A stretch of DNA of 64,000 nucleotides from Brevundimonas sp. MYb52 (GTDB lineage: Bacteria > Pseudomonadota > Alphaproteobacteria > Caulobacterales > Caulobacteraceae). The stretch covers positions 55,115 through 119,114 of the forward strand of contig NZ_PCPB01000009.1 in the NCBI RefSeq assembly GCF_002979535.1, given 5' to 3'. How positions within the stretch are numbered: position 1 is the stretch's first letter; every line of letters begins with the position of its first letter. A program made the position numbers and the translations under genes. Under the pieces are notes generated by a model. That model was not told where the DNA came from. It ran no database searches and saw nothing but the letters and a program-made list of their open reading frames with translations. Positions 1-12,700 of this stretch are shown here, piece by piece.

Positions 1-410
1 TCGAGCCGCGCCGCCTCGCTGACGAAGACCAGACCGTCCATGCGGTCATAGCGCCGTTCATAGCGCCAGCGGTCGATGGCGTGGCGTGGAGGCTTTACGG
101 CGTTGTGGCGATAAAGGGTGACGGCGGCGTCGGGGAAGTATCGGGCGAGGGCGACAGCCTGCTGGGTCTGCTGGTGGAACTCGATGACGTCGGGGCGATA
201 GTCGGTCAGGGCCTGGCGCAGGGCCTGAAGGCGACCGGCCGTCGGCAGGGTCTGGGCCAACGGCGTGTCGTGGTCGTCGGCGCCTTCGCAGCAGAACACG
301 CGCACCTCGGCCGTCTCGGCCCTGGCGAGGGTTCGCGCCACCGTCTCCATGGAGTTCGGCTGCTCGCGGCAGAAGCGAGCCCCGACAGGCATGACGACGG
401 CGGTTCTCAT
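1..410 (-). CDS. Glycosyltransferase, N-terminal part (cut by window edge)
   Basis: The frame is open from an ATG at 410 to the left edge of the window, giving about 136 residues with no stop, so the gene continues outside. The protein begins MRTAVVMPVG. It carries PDVIEFHQQTQAV and later LYRHNAVKPP and GLVFVSEAARL, the pattern of the N-terminal Rossmann domain of GT4-type glycosyltransferases (host-position loop, then a first mention of the visible landmark). A GGGGAAG ribosome site lies about 7 bases before the ATG. It follows the small lipoprotein gene by 19 bp on the same strand. Donor and acceptor cannot be told because the C-terminal nucleotide-sugar domain is missing. The family call is by pattern only. 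Confidence 0.6.
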   Translation of the reverse strand, partial: MRTAVVMPVGARFCREQPNSMETVARTLARAETAEVRVFCCEGADDHDTPLAQTLPTAGRLQALRQALTDYRPDVIEFHQQTQQAVALARYFPDAAVTLYRHNAVKPPRHAIDRWRYERRYDRMDGLVFVSEAARL

Positions 411-429
411 GCTGGCTTCCCCGACGAGG

Positions 430-785
430 CTATTGCGCGGCGGCGCGGGCCTCGAGCGCGCGCAGCCGACCTTCCTCGGCCTTGAGGTCGCCGGTCAACT
501 GGCCTTTCAGTGCCGGGTCGGTGGTGGCGGCCAGCAGGGCGCGGGTGTCTTCGACGGCCTGACGGCGCGAGGCGATCAGGCGCGAAAGCTCATCGCCCTC
601 GGCGGGGACGGCGGCGGCGCGTCTGGCTGCAGACGCCTGTTCTTCCTCGGTGGTCTTCAGCGCGGCGGCTTGTCGGGCGGCGGCCGCGTCGCGCAGGGCG
701 TGCTGGACCGGGTCACCGCCCTCGATGTCGCAGGCGGCCAGCAGGGCTGCGCTGGCGACCAGCAGGACGACGACGCGGTTTCGCA

Positions 786-786
<1 letters not shown>
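430..786 (-). CDS. Small coiled-coil lipoprotein, unknown function
   Basis: This is a 118-residue protein with a signal peptide ending in a lipobox (LLAAC, lipidated Cys19). The rest is an Ala/Arg/Glu-rich, probably helical coiled-coil segment (residues 30-118). It should be anchored in the inner or outer membrane, facing the periplasm. Its ATG overlaps the stop codon of purL (ATGA, 784-788), so it is probably translationally coupled to purL. That coupling says little about function. No known domain is recognised. Confidence 0.7.
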
Positions 787-2996
<2,210 letters not shown>

Positions 2997-3042
2997 GGGC
3001 GGGGCTTCTAGCCGGGTCTGAGCCTCCTGTCAGCCCGTCCGT

Positions 3043-3840
3043 TCAGTGGGGCCGCTCGATCCCGCGTTTCAGGCCGAAAGTGACCACGACCACGACCACG
3101 ACCAGGATGAAGGCTGCGACCAACGAGGGGTAGGCGACCGTGGGGTTACGCTCCTGTTCCGCCACGAAGATCCCGACCAGACCCCAGGCGATCGGCAGGG
3201 GATAGGCCAGGGTCCGAAGGTAGTGCGTGACCTCCAGGCCCACCAGAACCGCAAAGGCGGGAATGGCGATGGCCCAGACGGTCGGTGACAGGAAGGCGGG
3301 CAGGGCGTCGAACGCCGTCGCCGTGGTGATCAGGTTCAACGGCGCAGCGACCGTCAGCCATCCCGCCAGCGCCGCCAGAGGCCAGATCAGGAACCAGCGA
3401 TCACGGTCCATCACCCCGGTCGTGCGGATGGTCCGGGCGTTGACCAGCAGCGGAACCAGCAGGGCCAGCAGGGAGGCGAAGATGATGACCACGCTGGCCG
3501 CCTTCAGGTTCAGGGCGGCGGCGATGATCCACATCCCGATGCCGAAGAAGGCGACGGCCGAGGGCCAGCCCATGCGGTTGATCAGCACGCTCTCGCCCGT
3601 CTGCGGCAGGGCCTGGCGCACGGCATAGGCCAGCAGCCCCAGATAGATCAGGCCCCAGATGGAAAAGGCGTAGCCCGCCACCTGCAGGGTCTGGTTTCCC
3701 TCCGCCGCGAACTCGGCCTGTGACAGGCCGAACCCGCCCAGGTTCTGCACAATCGGCACTACGACGGCGAAGACAGCGGCGGCCAGCACCACCAGGCGGC
3801 GGGTCTGTTGGCGCGGCGTGGGGCGTTCGATGGCGGACAT
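3043..3840 (-). CDS. Multi-pass membrane protein, possibly TspO/MBR-like
   Basis: This 265-residue protein is very hydrophobic, with seven or eight likely membrane helices, beginning after a short basic N-terminus. The segment FSIWGLIYLGLLAYAV recalls the large TspO/tryptophan-rich sensory protein relatives, but the tryptophan-rich signature of small TspO is not clear, so the family call is weak. GGAG lies 8 bases before the ATG. It sits 46 bp upstream of purL on the same strand and is divergent from the small acidic gene at 3967. Substrate and role are unknown. Confidence 0.7.
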   Translation of the reverse strand: MSAIERPTPRQQTRRLVVLAAAVFAVVVPIVQNLGGFGLSQAEFAAEGNQTLQVAGYAFSIWGLIYLGLLAYAVRQALPQTGESVLINRMGWPSAVAFFGIGMWIIAAALNLKAASVVIIFASLLALLVPLLVNARTIRTTGVMDRDRWFLIWPLAALAGWLTVAAPLNLITTATAFDALPAFLSPTVWAIAIPAFAVLVGLEVTHYLRTLAYPLPIAWGLVGIFVAEQERNPTVAYPSLVAAFILVVVVVVVTFGLKRGIERPH

Positions 3841-3966
3841 GGCGGCGTCTCCTGCTCAGCTTCGCTCTAGTTACGCATCGCTGCGGGGTTTGGTTCAAGA
3901 GCGGCTGACGGAACCCTCTGCTCGCCGCCTCGCTTATCAGGACAGCCTCAGCCAAGGAGACGCCCT

Positions 3967-4203
3967 GTGGCCGACCCCGACGACCTGCCTGACGATCCCG
4001 CTCTCGACACTGAAGAGGTGGAAACCAACCGCGCCCTGGAACAGGGCCTGGGGGTCGGCGCCCGCGAACTGGCCGCTATCGGCGAATCCGGCGCCAAAGG
4101 CACGCTGGAGCGCCCGCTGGATGAAGACGGCGAACCGGTCGAAGAAGAGATCGAGGCCGACGAACTCGGCCGCAGCGCCAGCGTTCTGGACCGCAAGAAG
4201 TAG
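3967..4203 (+). CDS. Small acidic protein, unknown function
   Basis: This is a 78-residue, strongly acidic protein with no signal peptide, no cysteine and no membrane segment, probably soluble and partly disordered. The start is a GTG: an excellent AAGGAGA ribosome site (3954-3960) lies 6 bases upstream and decides it. The divergent promoter for this gene and the membrane protein gene must lie in 3841-3953. The sequence is not recognised as any named family. The good ribosome site and GC-rich codon pattern argue for a real gene. Confidence 0.65.
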   Translation: MADPDDLPDDPALDTEEVETNRALEQGLGVGARELAAIGESGAKGTLERPLDEDGEPVEEEIEADELGRSASVLDRKK

Positions 4204-4277
4204 TCCTGGATCAACGACAATGAGCCCGGCGCCGGACCGGGGCGCTTGACCCCACCCGCGGCCCGTCGTTCCATCCT

Positions 4278-5363
4278 GTGATGAGCGATGTTCGATTGTC
4301 CGATCCCCTGACCTTGTTGGCGCAGGCCCGCGCTGCGCGCGATCAATCGGATTTTGCGGCGCTTGCCCTGGCGGCTGACGCCCTGTTGGAGATGAACCCG
4401 CGTGAGCCGCGCGCCCTGGTGCTGAAGGCCGATGCCTTGGCGGGGCGGGGGGAGCATCGCGCGGCCGCCAGCTTCTATGGCGCCGCCCTGGCGCAAGGCC
4501 GCGCCGTCCCTTCACCGTCTGCTGATCTTAAGATGGAGCTTGAACGCGCCGCCCGCGCACAGGCCGAGGGGGCGCGACGATTCGAGCAGGGCCTTCGCGA
4601 CGGGTTGGAGGCGCGGGGCTTCGACCCGGTTTCGTCCAGCGCACGGTTCTCGGCTTCGCTGGACCTGATGACCGGCAAACGGCGTCTCTATTATCAGCAG
4701 CCCAAGTTCTACATGTTTCCCGGTTTGCCGCAGATCGAGTTCCAGCCGCGCGATACGGTGGATTGGCTGGCCGGGGTCGAGGCTGCGGGGCCGGCGATCC
4801 GGGCGGAACTGGACGCCATCCTGGCCGAACCGACCCTGTTCGCCCCCTATGTCGAGGATCGCGCCAACCGTCCCAAGAACGCGCAGGCGGGCATGCTGGA
4901 CAACGCCGCCTGGAGCGCGGTCTTCCTGTGGAAGGACGGGGCCGAAGTTCCCGAGATCGCCGCCCGCTGCCCCGAAACGATGAAGGCCCTGGCGGCGGCG
5001 CCCCTGTGCCGCATCCCCGGCCGCTCGCCGTCCATCCTGTTCTCGAAGCTGCAGGCGGGGGCGAGGATTCCGCCGCATCACGGCCTGATCAATCCGCGTC
5101 TGATCTGCCACCTGCCGCTGATCGCGCCGCCGGGCTCGCATTTCCGTGTCGGCGGCGAGACGCGAGAGTGGCGTGAAGGTCAGGCCTGGGCCTTTGACGA
5201 CACCATCGAGCACGAGGCGTGGAACGACAGCGGCCGGGACCGCACCATCCTGATCTTCGATGTCTGGAAACCGGAGATCACCGCTGAGGAGCAGGATCTG
5301 ATCCGAGCCCTCTTCGCCGCCATCGACGCGACCGGAGGCGGCGCGCCTAAGCTGGGGGTTTAG
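4278..5363 (+). CDS. TPR-containing aspartyl/asparaginyl beta-hydroxylase-like protein
   Basis: The 361-residue protein joins an N-terminal TPR-like helical region (about residues 10-75) to a C-terminal aspartyl/asparaginyl beta-hydroxylase domain (about 140-335). In the double-stranded beta-helix fold the iron and 2-oxoglutarate ligands are expected near HHG (267-269), RLICHLPL (274-281), IEHEAWND (311-318, with a candidate metal His) and the following Arg. Such enzymes hydroxylate Asp/Asn side chains of proteins or peptides. The target is unknown. The gene ends in a 4-bp convergent overlap with purQ. ATG at 4281 is an equally good start. Confidence 0.85.
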   Translation: MMSDVRLSDPLTLLAQARAARDQSDFAALALAADALLEMNPREPRALVLKADALAGRGEHRAAASFYGAALAQGRAVPSPSADLKMELERAARAQAEGARRFEQGLRDGLEARGFDPVSSSARFSASLDLMTGKRRLYYQQPKFYMFPGLPQIEFQPRDTVDWLAGVEAAGPAIRAELDAILAEPTLFAPYVEDRANRPKNAQAGMLDNAAWSAVFLWKDGAEVPEIAARCPETMKALAAAPLCRIPGRSPSILFSKLQAGARIPPHHGLINPRLICHLPLIAPPGSHFRVGGETREWREGQAWAFDDTIEHEAWNDSGRDRTILIFDVWKPEITAEEQDLIRALFAAIDATGGGAPKLGV

Positions 5364-6022
5364 GCTGCCGCGTAGATGCTCTGGAACAGGGTGGCGCCGT
5401 CGGCGCTGCCCAGTTCGGCTTCAAAGGCGCGGTCGGGGTGGGGCATCATGCCCAGCACGTTGCCGCGCTCATTCTGGATGCCGGCGATGTCGGCGGTCGA
5501 ACCGTTGGGGTTGTCGACGTAGCGGAACACCACCTGGCCCTCGCCTTCGAGGCGAGCGAGCGTTTCAGCGTCGGCGAAGTAGTTACCGTCGCCGTTGCCC
5601 TGGGTCATGACGACTTCACGTTGGCCCTGGTAGCCCGAGGTGAAGCGGGTCTGGCCGTTGGCGACCGTCAGGCTGATGGGCTTGCAGACGTATTTCAGAC
5701 CGGCGTTGCGCAGCAGGGCGCCCGGCAACATTCCGGCCTCGCACAGGACCTGGAAGCCGTTGCAGATGCCCAGGACGGCGACGCCGTCGTCGGCGGCCTT
5801 CTTGACCGCCTGCATGATCGGGGCCTGGGCCGCCATCGCGCCGCAGCGCAGATAGTCGCCGTAGGAGAAGCCGCCCGGCAGGACGATCAGATCGAGGCCT
5901 TTCGGCAGTTCGGTCTCGGCGTGCCAGACCATTTGGACCTGTTCGCCAGTGGAACGTTCGACGGCGACCTTGCAGTCGCGGTCGCAGTTGGAACCCGGGA
6001 AGACGATGACAGCTGCGCTCAT
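5360..6022 (-). CDS. purQ: Phosphoribosylformylglycinamidine synthase subunit PurQ
   Basis: PurQ is the glutaminase subunit that supplies ammonia to PurL. It is a class I glutamine amidotransferase with the nucleophile in LGICNGFQ (Cys87) and the catalytic His and Glu in [12 protein letters not shown] near the C-terminus. The start at 6022 ([16 protein letters not shown]) has GGAGG about 7 bases upstream and gives the normal 220 residues; the frame stays open to 6043, but that adds seven unlikely residues. The stop overlaps the convergent hydroxylase gene. It is not adjacent to purL, and purS is absent from the window. Confidence 0.97.
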   Translation of the reverse strand: MSAAVIVFPGSNCDRDCKVAVERSTGEQVQMVWHAETELPKGLDLIVLPGGFSYGDYLRCGAMAAQAPIMQAVKKAADDGVAVLGICNGFQVLCEAGMLPGALLRNAGLKYVCKPISLTVANGQTRFTSGYQGQREVVMTQGNGDGNYFADAETLARLEGEGQVVFRYVDNPNGSTADIAGIQNERGNVLGMMPHPDRAFEAELGSADGATLFQSIYAAA

Positions 6023-6120
6023 GGGCGGGCCTCCTAGCATCAATTGTTCAGGATGTCAGGCGTGGCCGAGCAGGCTTTTCAAGGCGTGTGTTTCCTCATT
6101 CGCAATCCACGATGATCGGG

Positions 6121-6133
6121 TGCGAATTTCGCA
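6121..6133. promoter_or_regulatory. 13-bp palindrome upstream of ddl
   Basis: The palindrome TGCGAATTTCGCA is centred 80 bp before the ddl ATG, in the 184-bp gap between the divergent purQ and ddl genes. It has the form of an operator, but no regulator can be assigned. TTAACC at 6160-6165 nearby resembles half of a CtrA site only. Confidence 0.3.
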
Positions 6134-6206
6134 TCCGTCCCGCTATCGTTTCCAACCGGTTAACCGTATTCAGTCCATAGGGGCGGGCTAGTAGTCGGAT
6201 CGTCCC

Positions 6207-7145
6207 ATGCGCGCGCCCCTGAACACCCTCCACGTCGCTGTCCTGATGGGCGGCCTGTCGTCGGAACGCGAGGTTTCGCTGTCGTCCGGCCGCGGCTGCG
6301 CCGATGCCCTGGAAGGGCAGGTCGCCAAGGTCACGCGAGTCGACGCCGGCCGCGATCTGGCCCAGGTGCTGACGGCCCTGAAGCCCGATGTCGTCTTCAA
6401 TGCTCTGCACGGCAAATGGGGCGAGGACGGCTGCGTCCAGGGCATCCTCGAGACGCTCAAGATTCCCTACACCCACTCGGGCGTCCTGGCTTCGGCCCTG
6501 GCCATGGACAAGGACAAGTCCAAGGCCGTGCTGAGCGCGGCGGGCGTCATCGTCCCGGGCGGCGGTCTGTTTGATCGTCATGAAGTGGCCAGCCGCCACG
6601 TCATCGACCCGCCCTATGTGGTCAAGCCGAACGCTGAGGGCTCCTCGGTCGGCGTCTTCGTGGTGCGCGAGGGCGCCAACCGCCCCGTCGCCGAAGTCGG
6701 CGCTGACGACTGGGCCTATGGCGATCTGGTCATGGTCGAACCCTTCATCGCGGGTAAGGAGCTGGCCGTCACTGTGCTGGGCGAGGCGTCTGGCCCGCGC
6801 GCCCTGACCGTCACCGACATCACCCCGACCAAGGGCTTCTATGACTACGAAGCCAAGTACGCCGAGGGCGGCTCCAAGCACGTCCTGCCCGCGGAACTGC
6901 CCGCCCATGTCTTTGACAAGTCTTTACGTCAGTCCGAGCTGGCCCACACGGCCATGGGCTGCCGCGGCGTGTCGCGATCCGACTTCCGTTATGACGATGT
7001 TAACGACGTTCTCGTTCTTCTGGAGGTCAACACCCAGCCCGGCATGACGCCGACCTCGCTCAGTCCCGAGCAGGCGGCCTATGTCGGGATGGCGTATCGT
7101 GATCTGGTTCGGTGGATGGTGGAGGACGCCTCATGCCCGCGGTAG
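6207..7145 (+). CDS. ddl: D-alanine--D-alanine ligase
   Basis: Ddl joins two D-alanines using ATP to make the dipeptide for peptidoglycan precursors, in the cytoplasm. The 312-residue protein has the N-terminal [15 protein letters not shown] motif, [10 protein letters not shown] and an ATP-grasp core with [11 protein letters not shown] and the metal-binding ending [10 protein letters not shown]. It is the first gene of the ddl-ftsQ-ftsA run. Its end overlaps the start of ftsQ, so the two are probably coupled. murB and murC, often just upstream in division clusters, are not here: purQ on the other strand precedes it. Confidence 0.97.
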   Translation: MRAPLNTLHVAVLMGGLSSEREVSLSSGRGCADALEGQVAKVTRVDAGRDLAQVLTALKPDVVFNALHGKWGEDGCVQGILETLKIPYTHSGVLASALAMDKDKSKAVLSAAGVIVPGGGLFDRHEVASRHVIDPPYVVKPNAEGSSVGVFVVREGANRPVAEVGADDWAYGDLVMVEPFIAGKELAVTVLGEASGPRALTVTDITPTKGFYDYEAKYAEGGSKHVLPAELPAHVFDKSLRQSELAHTAMGCRGVSRSDFRYDDVNDVLVLLEVNTQPGMTPTSLSPEQAAYVGMAYRDLVRWMVEDASCPR

Positions 7146-7993
7146 TGCGTGGCGGTCGGCGACAGGGCGCGACGAAGGGCAGGGGGCCGCAAAAGGGCGG
7201 CCGCAACGCTCCGGCCACGCCGGGCAAGGTCGCCGCCATCGGTCGGCTGGACCTGTCGCCGCGCGCTGTCCTGATCTCCATCGTGGCCGGCGTCGTGGTG
7301 CTGGGCGGGGTCCTGGCCACGGGCGCGCGGGCCGAGCGCATCTCCAACTCGGTCTCCAACAAGTTTGACAGCGTCACCTCGGGCATGGGCCTGAAGGTCA
7401 AGCAGGTCCATGTCACCGGGGCCTCGCCCGAGGCCAAGGCGGCGATCCAGCAGGCCGTGGGCGTCAGCGCCGACCAGCCCATCGTTAGTCTGGACCTGAA
7501 CGCCGTACGCGACCGGGTGCAGGCCGTGGGCTGGGTCAAGGAGGCGCGCGTGGTGCGCCTATTGCCCGACACCCTGATCGTCGACGTCAAGGAACACGAC
7601 CGTCTGGCCGTCTGGCAGACCGGCGGCCACGCCTATGTCATCGACAGCAGCGGCAAGGTCATTCCGGGCGCCGACGCCGGCCGCTACCCCAAGCTGCCGC
7701 TGGTGGTGGGCAAGGGCGCCGATCAGACCGCCTCTGAAATCCTGCCCCTGCTGGCCCAGCGCCCGCGCCTGATGGCGCGTATCGACGCCCTGGTCCGGGT
7801 GGACGAGCGCCGCTGGGACCTGCGGCTCAAGGACGGCGCCCTGATCCAGCTGCCCGCCGTCGATCAGGACAGCGCCCTGATCCGCCTCGACGCGCTGGAC
7901 CAGCGCGAACGCCTTCTCGATCTGGGCTTCGCCCGGGTCGATCTCCGCACGCCCGAGGAGGTCGCCGTCCGGCCCTCCGAAGGCGCTGTCTGA
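7133..7993 (+). CDS. ftsQ: Cell division protein FtsQ
   Basis: FtsQ is a bitopic inner-membrane protein of the divisome that links early and late division proteins. The 286-residue protein has a basic, Gly/Arg-rich cytoplasmic tail (about 1-42), one membrane helix around [19 protein letters not shown], a POTRA domain (about 85-150, with KVKQVHVTG and VGWVKEARV) and a beta domain. The ATG at 7133 is chosen because GGAGG is 7 bases upstream; it lies inside the end of ddl. The frame is open to 7112. ftsA follows after 25 bp. Confidence 0.95.
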   Translation: MPAVVRGGRRQGATKGRGPQKGGRNAPATPGKVAAIGRLDLSPRAVLISIVAGVVVLGGVLATGARAERISNSVSNKFDSVTSGMGLKVKQVHVTGASPEAKAAIQQAVGVSADQPIVSLDLNAVRDRVQAVGWVKEARVVRLLPDTLIVDVKEHDRLAVWQTGGHAYVIDSSGKVIPGADAGRYPKLPLVVGKGADQTASEILPLLAQRPRLMARIDALVRVDERRWDLRLKDGALIQLPAVDQDSALIRLDALDQRERLLDLGFARVDLRTPEEVAVRPSEGAV

Positions 7994-8018
7994 CACGACT
8001 ATTCAGGACACGAGCATC

Positions 8019-9344
8019 ATGGCCGGACGCAGCCGAGACACGAACACGGACCAAGCCAAGGGCGCCCCGCGCGCTCCGGCCGTGGCCGCGCTCGACCTGG
8101 GCCAGTCCAAGGTCGCCTGCTTCATCATGAAGCCCGAGGGCGTGCGCCACGCCGACCGCACCATCCGCGTCGCCGGGGCCAGCCACGTCCAGTCGCGCGG
8201 CGTGCGCGGCGGGGCCATCGTCAACATGGACGAGGCCGCCCAGGCCATCGGTCATGCGGTCGAGCGCGCTGAGCGCGCCGCCGGCTCGCCCGTCTCCGGG
8301 GTCATCGTCACCACGGCCATCGGCCAGATGGCCAGCCACCGGGTTCAGGCCCGCGTCTCCCTGGGCGCCCATCCGATCAGCGACGGCGACCTGGCCCGCG
8401 CCATCGGCATGGCTCTGGCCCAGATCCGTCTGCCCAACCGCCGTCCGATCCACGTCCTGCCCATCGCCTGGTCGGTGGACGGGGCCCGCGGCGTTCACGA
8501 TCCGCGCTCGATGCGCGGCGGCTCGCTGGGGCTGGACCTGCTGGTCGTCTCGATGTCCGAAGGCTCCTTCGGCGCCCTCAGCCACTGTCTGGAACTGGCC
8601 CACCTGGACCTGCAAGGCGTCGCCGCCGCCCCCGTCGTCTCCTCGCTCGCCGCGCTGGAAGAGGACGAGATGGAGCTGGGCAGCGTCTGCATCGACATGG
8701 GCGGCGGCTCGACCTCGGCGGCCGTCTGGGGCGGGCGCAGCCTGCTCCACATCGAAAGCCTGAACGTCGGCGGCGATCACGTCACCGCCGATATCGCGCG
8801 CGGCCTGTCGACCTCCAAGGTCGGCGCCGAACGCCTCAAGACCCTGCACGGCTCGGCCATGGCCAGCGCCAACGAAGACCGCGAGATGCTGGAGGCCCCG
8901 CCGCGCGGCGAGGACCCGTCCGCCGGCCCCGTCATCGTCCCGCGCGCCATGCTCAAGACCGTCATCGCCCCGCGCGTCGAGGAGACGCTGGAGCTGCTGC
9001 GCGACCGGCTGAAGCACGCCGGCGTCGGTATGGACCCGGGCGCGGGCATCGTCCTGACCGGCGGCGCCAGCCAGCTGAACGGCGTGCGCGAACTGGCCGT
9101 GCGCGTCTTCGACCGCCCGGTCCGCCTGGGCAAGCCGCAACGCGCCCCCCACCTGGCCGACGCCGCCTCGGGCCCGGCCTTCTGCTCGGCCTCGGGCGTC
9201 CTGCTGCGCGCCGCCTATGGCCCGCGTGAGGCGGTCTCAGCCCGCAAGCTGATGTCCCGTCAGATCACCGCCGCCGACGCGCCCAAGGTGCACCGCGGCG
9301 GCATGGTGGCCCGCGCCGCCGGCTGGTTGCGCGACAACCTCTAG
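8019..9344 (+). CDS. ftsA: Cell division protein FtsA
   Basis: FtsA is the actin-like protein that tethers FtsZ filaments to the inner membrane. The 441-residue sequence shows the actin/HSP70 fold motifs ALDLGQSKVACF, SVCIDMGGGSTS and IVLTGGASQLNG, and it ends in a short amphipathic helix (AAGWLRDNL), the membrane anchor. It is preceded by ftsQ in the same direction. The normal downstream partner ftsZ is displaced by 3.9 kb, because a TonB-dependent receptor gene lies between them. Confidence 0.97.
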   Translation: MAGRSRDTNTDQAKGAPRAPAVAALDLGQSKVACFIMKPEGVRHADRTIRVAGASHVQSRGVRGGAIVNMDEAAQAIGHAVERAERAAGSPVSGVIVTTAIGQMASHRVQARVSLGAHPISDGDLARAIGMALAQIRLPNRRPIHVLPIAWSVDGARGVHDPRSMRGGSLGLDLLVVSMSEGSFGALSHCLELAHLDLQGVAAAPVVSSLAALEEDEMELGSVCIDMGGGSTSAAVWGGRSLLHIESLNVGGDHVTADIARGLSTSKVGAERLKTLHGSAMASANEDREMLEAPPRGEDPSAGPVIVPRAMLKTVIAPRVEETLELLRDRLKHAGVGMDPGAGIVLTGGASQLNGVRELAVRVFDRPVRLGKPQRAPHLADAASGPAFCSASGVLLRAAYGPREAVSARKLMSRQITAADAPKVHRGGMVARAAGWLRDNL

Positions 9345-9700
9345 GCCGCCTCTAGGCCGCTTGGCGGTCTTCAGGGCGCAGAGTCGGCCCCATTCCTGTC
9401 TGATTTAGGCGCACGGCGTCTGATGGGTGTTTGTCGAAAGCACTGCGATGACGCTCGTCTGCGCTCAATTTTTGCAGCAATTGGGCCAAAACGAGAATGA
9501 TCTTCGCTCGCGGAACATCCTTCGGCCATGTGTGACCGGACTGTGGCCTCATTGTTACAGGTTTGACGCGTGATGGCCTGATTTGGGTCACAAAGCTTGC
9601 CCGGTCACCGATTTCCGTTAGACGAGACGGTCTGTCATGCGGGCGCCCTGAGCGATTCCGCTGTGCTGAAGTTCAATTCAAGGTTGGGGCCAATTTCAAA
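9345..9700. other. 356-bp gap between ftsA and the TonB receptor gene
   Basis: No supported gene is seen. A 79-codon minus-strand frame (9352-9591) has no ribosome site or family signature and is taken as chance. The gap has a lower GC content than its surroundings and must hold the promoter of the receptor gene. A short repeated TAGGCCGC occurs just after ftsA (9343-9360). There is no clear terminator for ftsA. Confidence 0.5.
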
Positions 9701-12700
9701 ATGCACTTGAAGCGCAACTATCTATTCGGGACGACCATCCTCGCCGGCGTCCTTGCTGTGTCGGCTCCGGCCTTCGCCCAGACCGCTGAGCCTGCGTCTC
9801 AGGATGCAACCGTGGTCGAAGAGGTCGTCGTCACCGGTTCGCGTATCCGTCGCGACCCCGTCAATTCGCCGACGCCGCTGATACAGGTCGAGCGGGAGGC
9901 CCTGCTGTCGACCGGCCAGTCGACTGTGATCGACTACCTGGCCACCATTCCGGCTCTGTCGCAGTCCATGATCCCGTCGGATACGACCGGCAGTCTGGGT
10001 ATTGGCGGCTTGGCTCTGCCGAACCTGCGTGCACTGGGCTCCGGCCGGACGCTGACCCTGGTCGATGGACGTCGCCATGTCGGCTCCAACGGCGGTTCGC
10101 TGTCGGTTGATATCGACACCATCCCGCGCCTGCTGATCGAAAACATCGAGATCGTCACCGGCGGCGCCGCTTCGGTTTATGGCGCTGACGCTGTCTCGGG
10201 CGTTCTGAACTTTGTCCTTCGCAAGAATTTCGAAGGTGTTGAGATCGACGCCCATTACGGCCAGATCAATCAGAACGGTGAAACGAGTAAGCGTATCTCC
10301 GCCTTGGTCGGTCATAACTTCTTCGATGGCCGCCTGAACGTTTACGCTCATGGTGAGTACGAAGCCCTCGACGAGGTCCAGTCGCTGGACATGGATTGGC
10401 TCCAGGACGCCACGGGCCTCTATGGCTTGGACGCCGATCCGACCAGCAAGCCGTATGACGGTCTGGTCGATGTCGGCATTCAGCGCGGCGTGCGTACGCT
10501 CCAGCGTCCGCGCTGGGGTCAAACCACTCTGGCTAATGCTCAGCGTGGCAGCGCCCTGTCCAACCCGAACATTCCGTACGGCACCTGCTCCTCGATCACC
10601 GCATCGAACTGCTTCAACGTCGATCCCGCCTATACCTGGGTCTTCGACGGCCAAACGGCGCGGCTGGCCAACTTCGGCCAGCGCGTCGGCGAGACGGGCA
10701 TCAACCGCCCCAACAACATCGGCGGCGATGGCGATAACCCCGCGACCTTCGGAACGATCACGCGCGTTCCCGAGTCGACCTCCAAGCGCTTCCAAGTCGG
10801 CGCCAACTTCGAGGTCACGTCGAATATCGAGGCCTATGTCGAAGCCAAGTATGTTGACGAAGATACGTACTTCAGCGCTCAGCCGGTCTTCTACGACTTC
10901 TACATCAATGATTCTTACGCTGGACTTCAGCCGGCTTACGCGACCAATGCGTTTAACCTGAGCCTCAGCGACAACGCCTATCTGCCGGAAAACCTGCGTA
11001 CGGCGATCCGCAACAACACCTTCACGCGGTATGGCGCTCCCACTGCGGATAGCCCCGGCGCTGTTCTGGGTACGGTCGCTGCGCCCTTCGCGCGGCACAC
11101 GTTGTTCGGCAACGACCGCGACCAAGAGAACAATCGCCAACTTCAGCGCTATGTCGTGGGTCTGAAGGGCGGCTGGGACAAGGTCGGCATCGTCGACAAT
11201 GTGAACTGGGATCTGTCCTACACCTACGGCAAGGTCGAGGTCGTTAACAGGGAAGTCGCTACCGACAACCAACGCTTCCAGATGGCGGCCGATGCTGTGT
11301 TCGACACTGCTGGCGTGTTGGGAACCCCCGGGGCCATCGTTTGCCGCGCACGGCTTCTTCAAGCTTCGGGCGCCGAAACTCCTGATGACTTCCGTGGCGG
11401 AGACCTGAGGGACTCGGTCGAGGGCAAGCGCGCACTCGACTCCTGCACGCCGATGAACGTCTTCGGCAAGGGCAACCAAAGCGCCGAAGCGCTCGACTAT
11501 GTTTCGGTCGACATCAACGTGCGTGAGGTCAATGAGCAGGAACAGGGTCTGGCTTCGATCTCTGGCCAACTGTGGGACTTCTGGGGCGCTGGCCCCCTCG
11601 GCGTGGCCCTCGGTGCTGAATATCGCCGCGAATACACCGAAGCCATCGGTCGTGACCGTGATACCGGCGATCGTTTCCTGTTCCTGAACACCGGCCCTGA
11701 CTTCCCTGGCGCTGAATACACCAGCAACGAATACTTTGCTGAGGTGTCGGTCCCGCTGCTTCGCGACAGCTTCCTGGGCGAGTATGCTGAACTCAGCGGC
11801 TCGTATCGCTTTGCAGATTATTCGACGGTCGGCACCGTTGACATCTACGGCGTCAACCTCGTTTACCGCCCCATCCGGGACATCACGTTCAAGACCAGCT
11901 TCAACACGTCGGTGCGCGTGCCGGACCTGGGCGAGAACTTCCAGCCGCTTGTTCAGACGTTCGCAAACGGCTTCGTTGATCCTTGCGCCACCGCAGCGAT
12001 CAACTCTCCGACGATGGACGCGGAAACGCGCACCAACCGGATCGCCAACTGCACCGCCTTGGCGAAGGAGCAAGGTCTGACCTTCGACTTCGCCGGCGCG
12101 ACGGACACCAACGTCGATGACTACAATCCCTTCGGTCGCGGCAATGGCACCTACGCCAGCGGCGTGGCTGGGGTTGGCGGCGGCAACCCGAACCTGGAGC
12201 CGGAAGAATCGAAGAGCTTCACCTTCTCGGCGGTCTGGCAGCCGCGGTTCGTTCCCAACCTGTCGATCATCCTCGACTACTACGAAATCGAGATTGACCA
12301 GGTCATCGCCTCGGTCAGCGCCCAAACGCAGGCCAACAACTGCGTCAGCGGCCCGACCCTGAACCTGGAAGCCTGTTCGGTCATCTTCCGTAACAATCCC
12401 GATGAGCCGTTCGCCATGGGCGCGCCGCAAGGCGACCCGATCGGCGGCTTTATCCAGGGCTCGATCAACTACGCCCAACTGTCGACGCGCGGCCTTGACT
12501 TCACCGCTCGCTACCGTTGGGACTTCGAAGAGATGATGGGCCTGAACTGGGGCCAGCTCGATTACTCGATCGGCGGTCTGTGGCTGATCGAGCAGCAGAG
12601 CTTCTTCAATGCTGCCGATCCGACCGACTTTGATGAAGACGCCAGCTTGCTGTCCACCGGCGGCTCCAACCCGCGGGTTCGCTTCACCTCGTCGCTCACC

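Noticed and set aside
6160..6165. CtrA site upstream of ddl
   Set aside because: TTAACC lacks the second TTAA half at the right spacing, so it was not called as a site.
9352..9591. 79-codon minus-strand frame between ftsA and the receptor gene
   Set aside because: There is no ribosome site, no domain and no neighbour in the same direction. It is probably chance.
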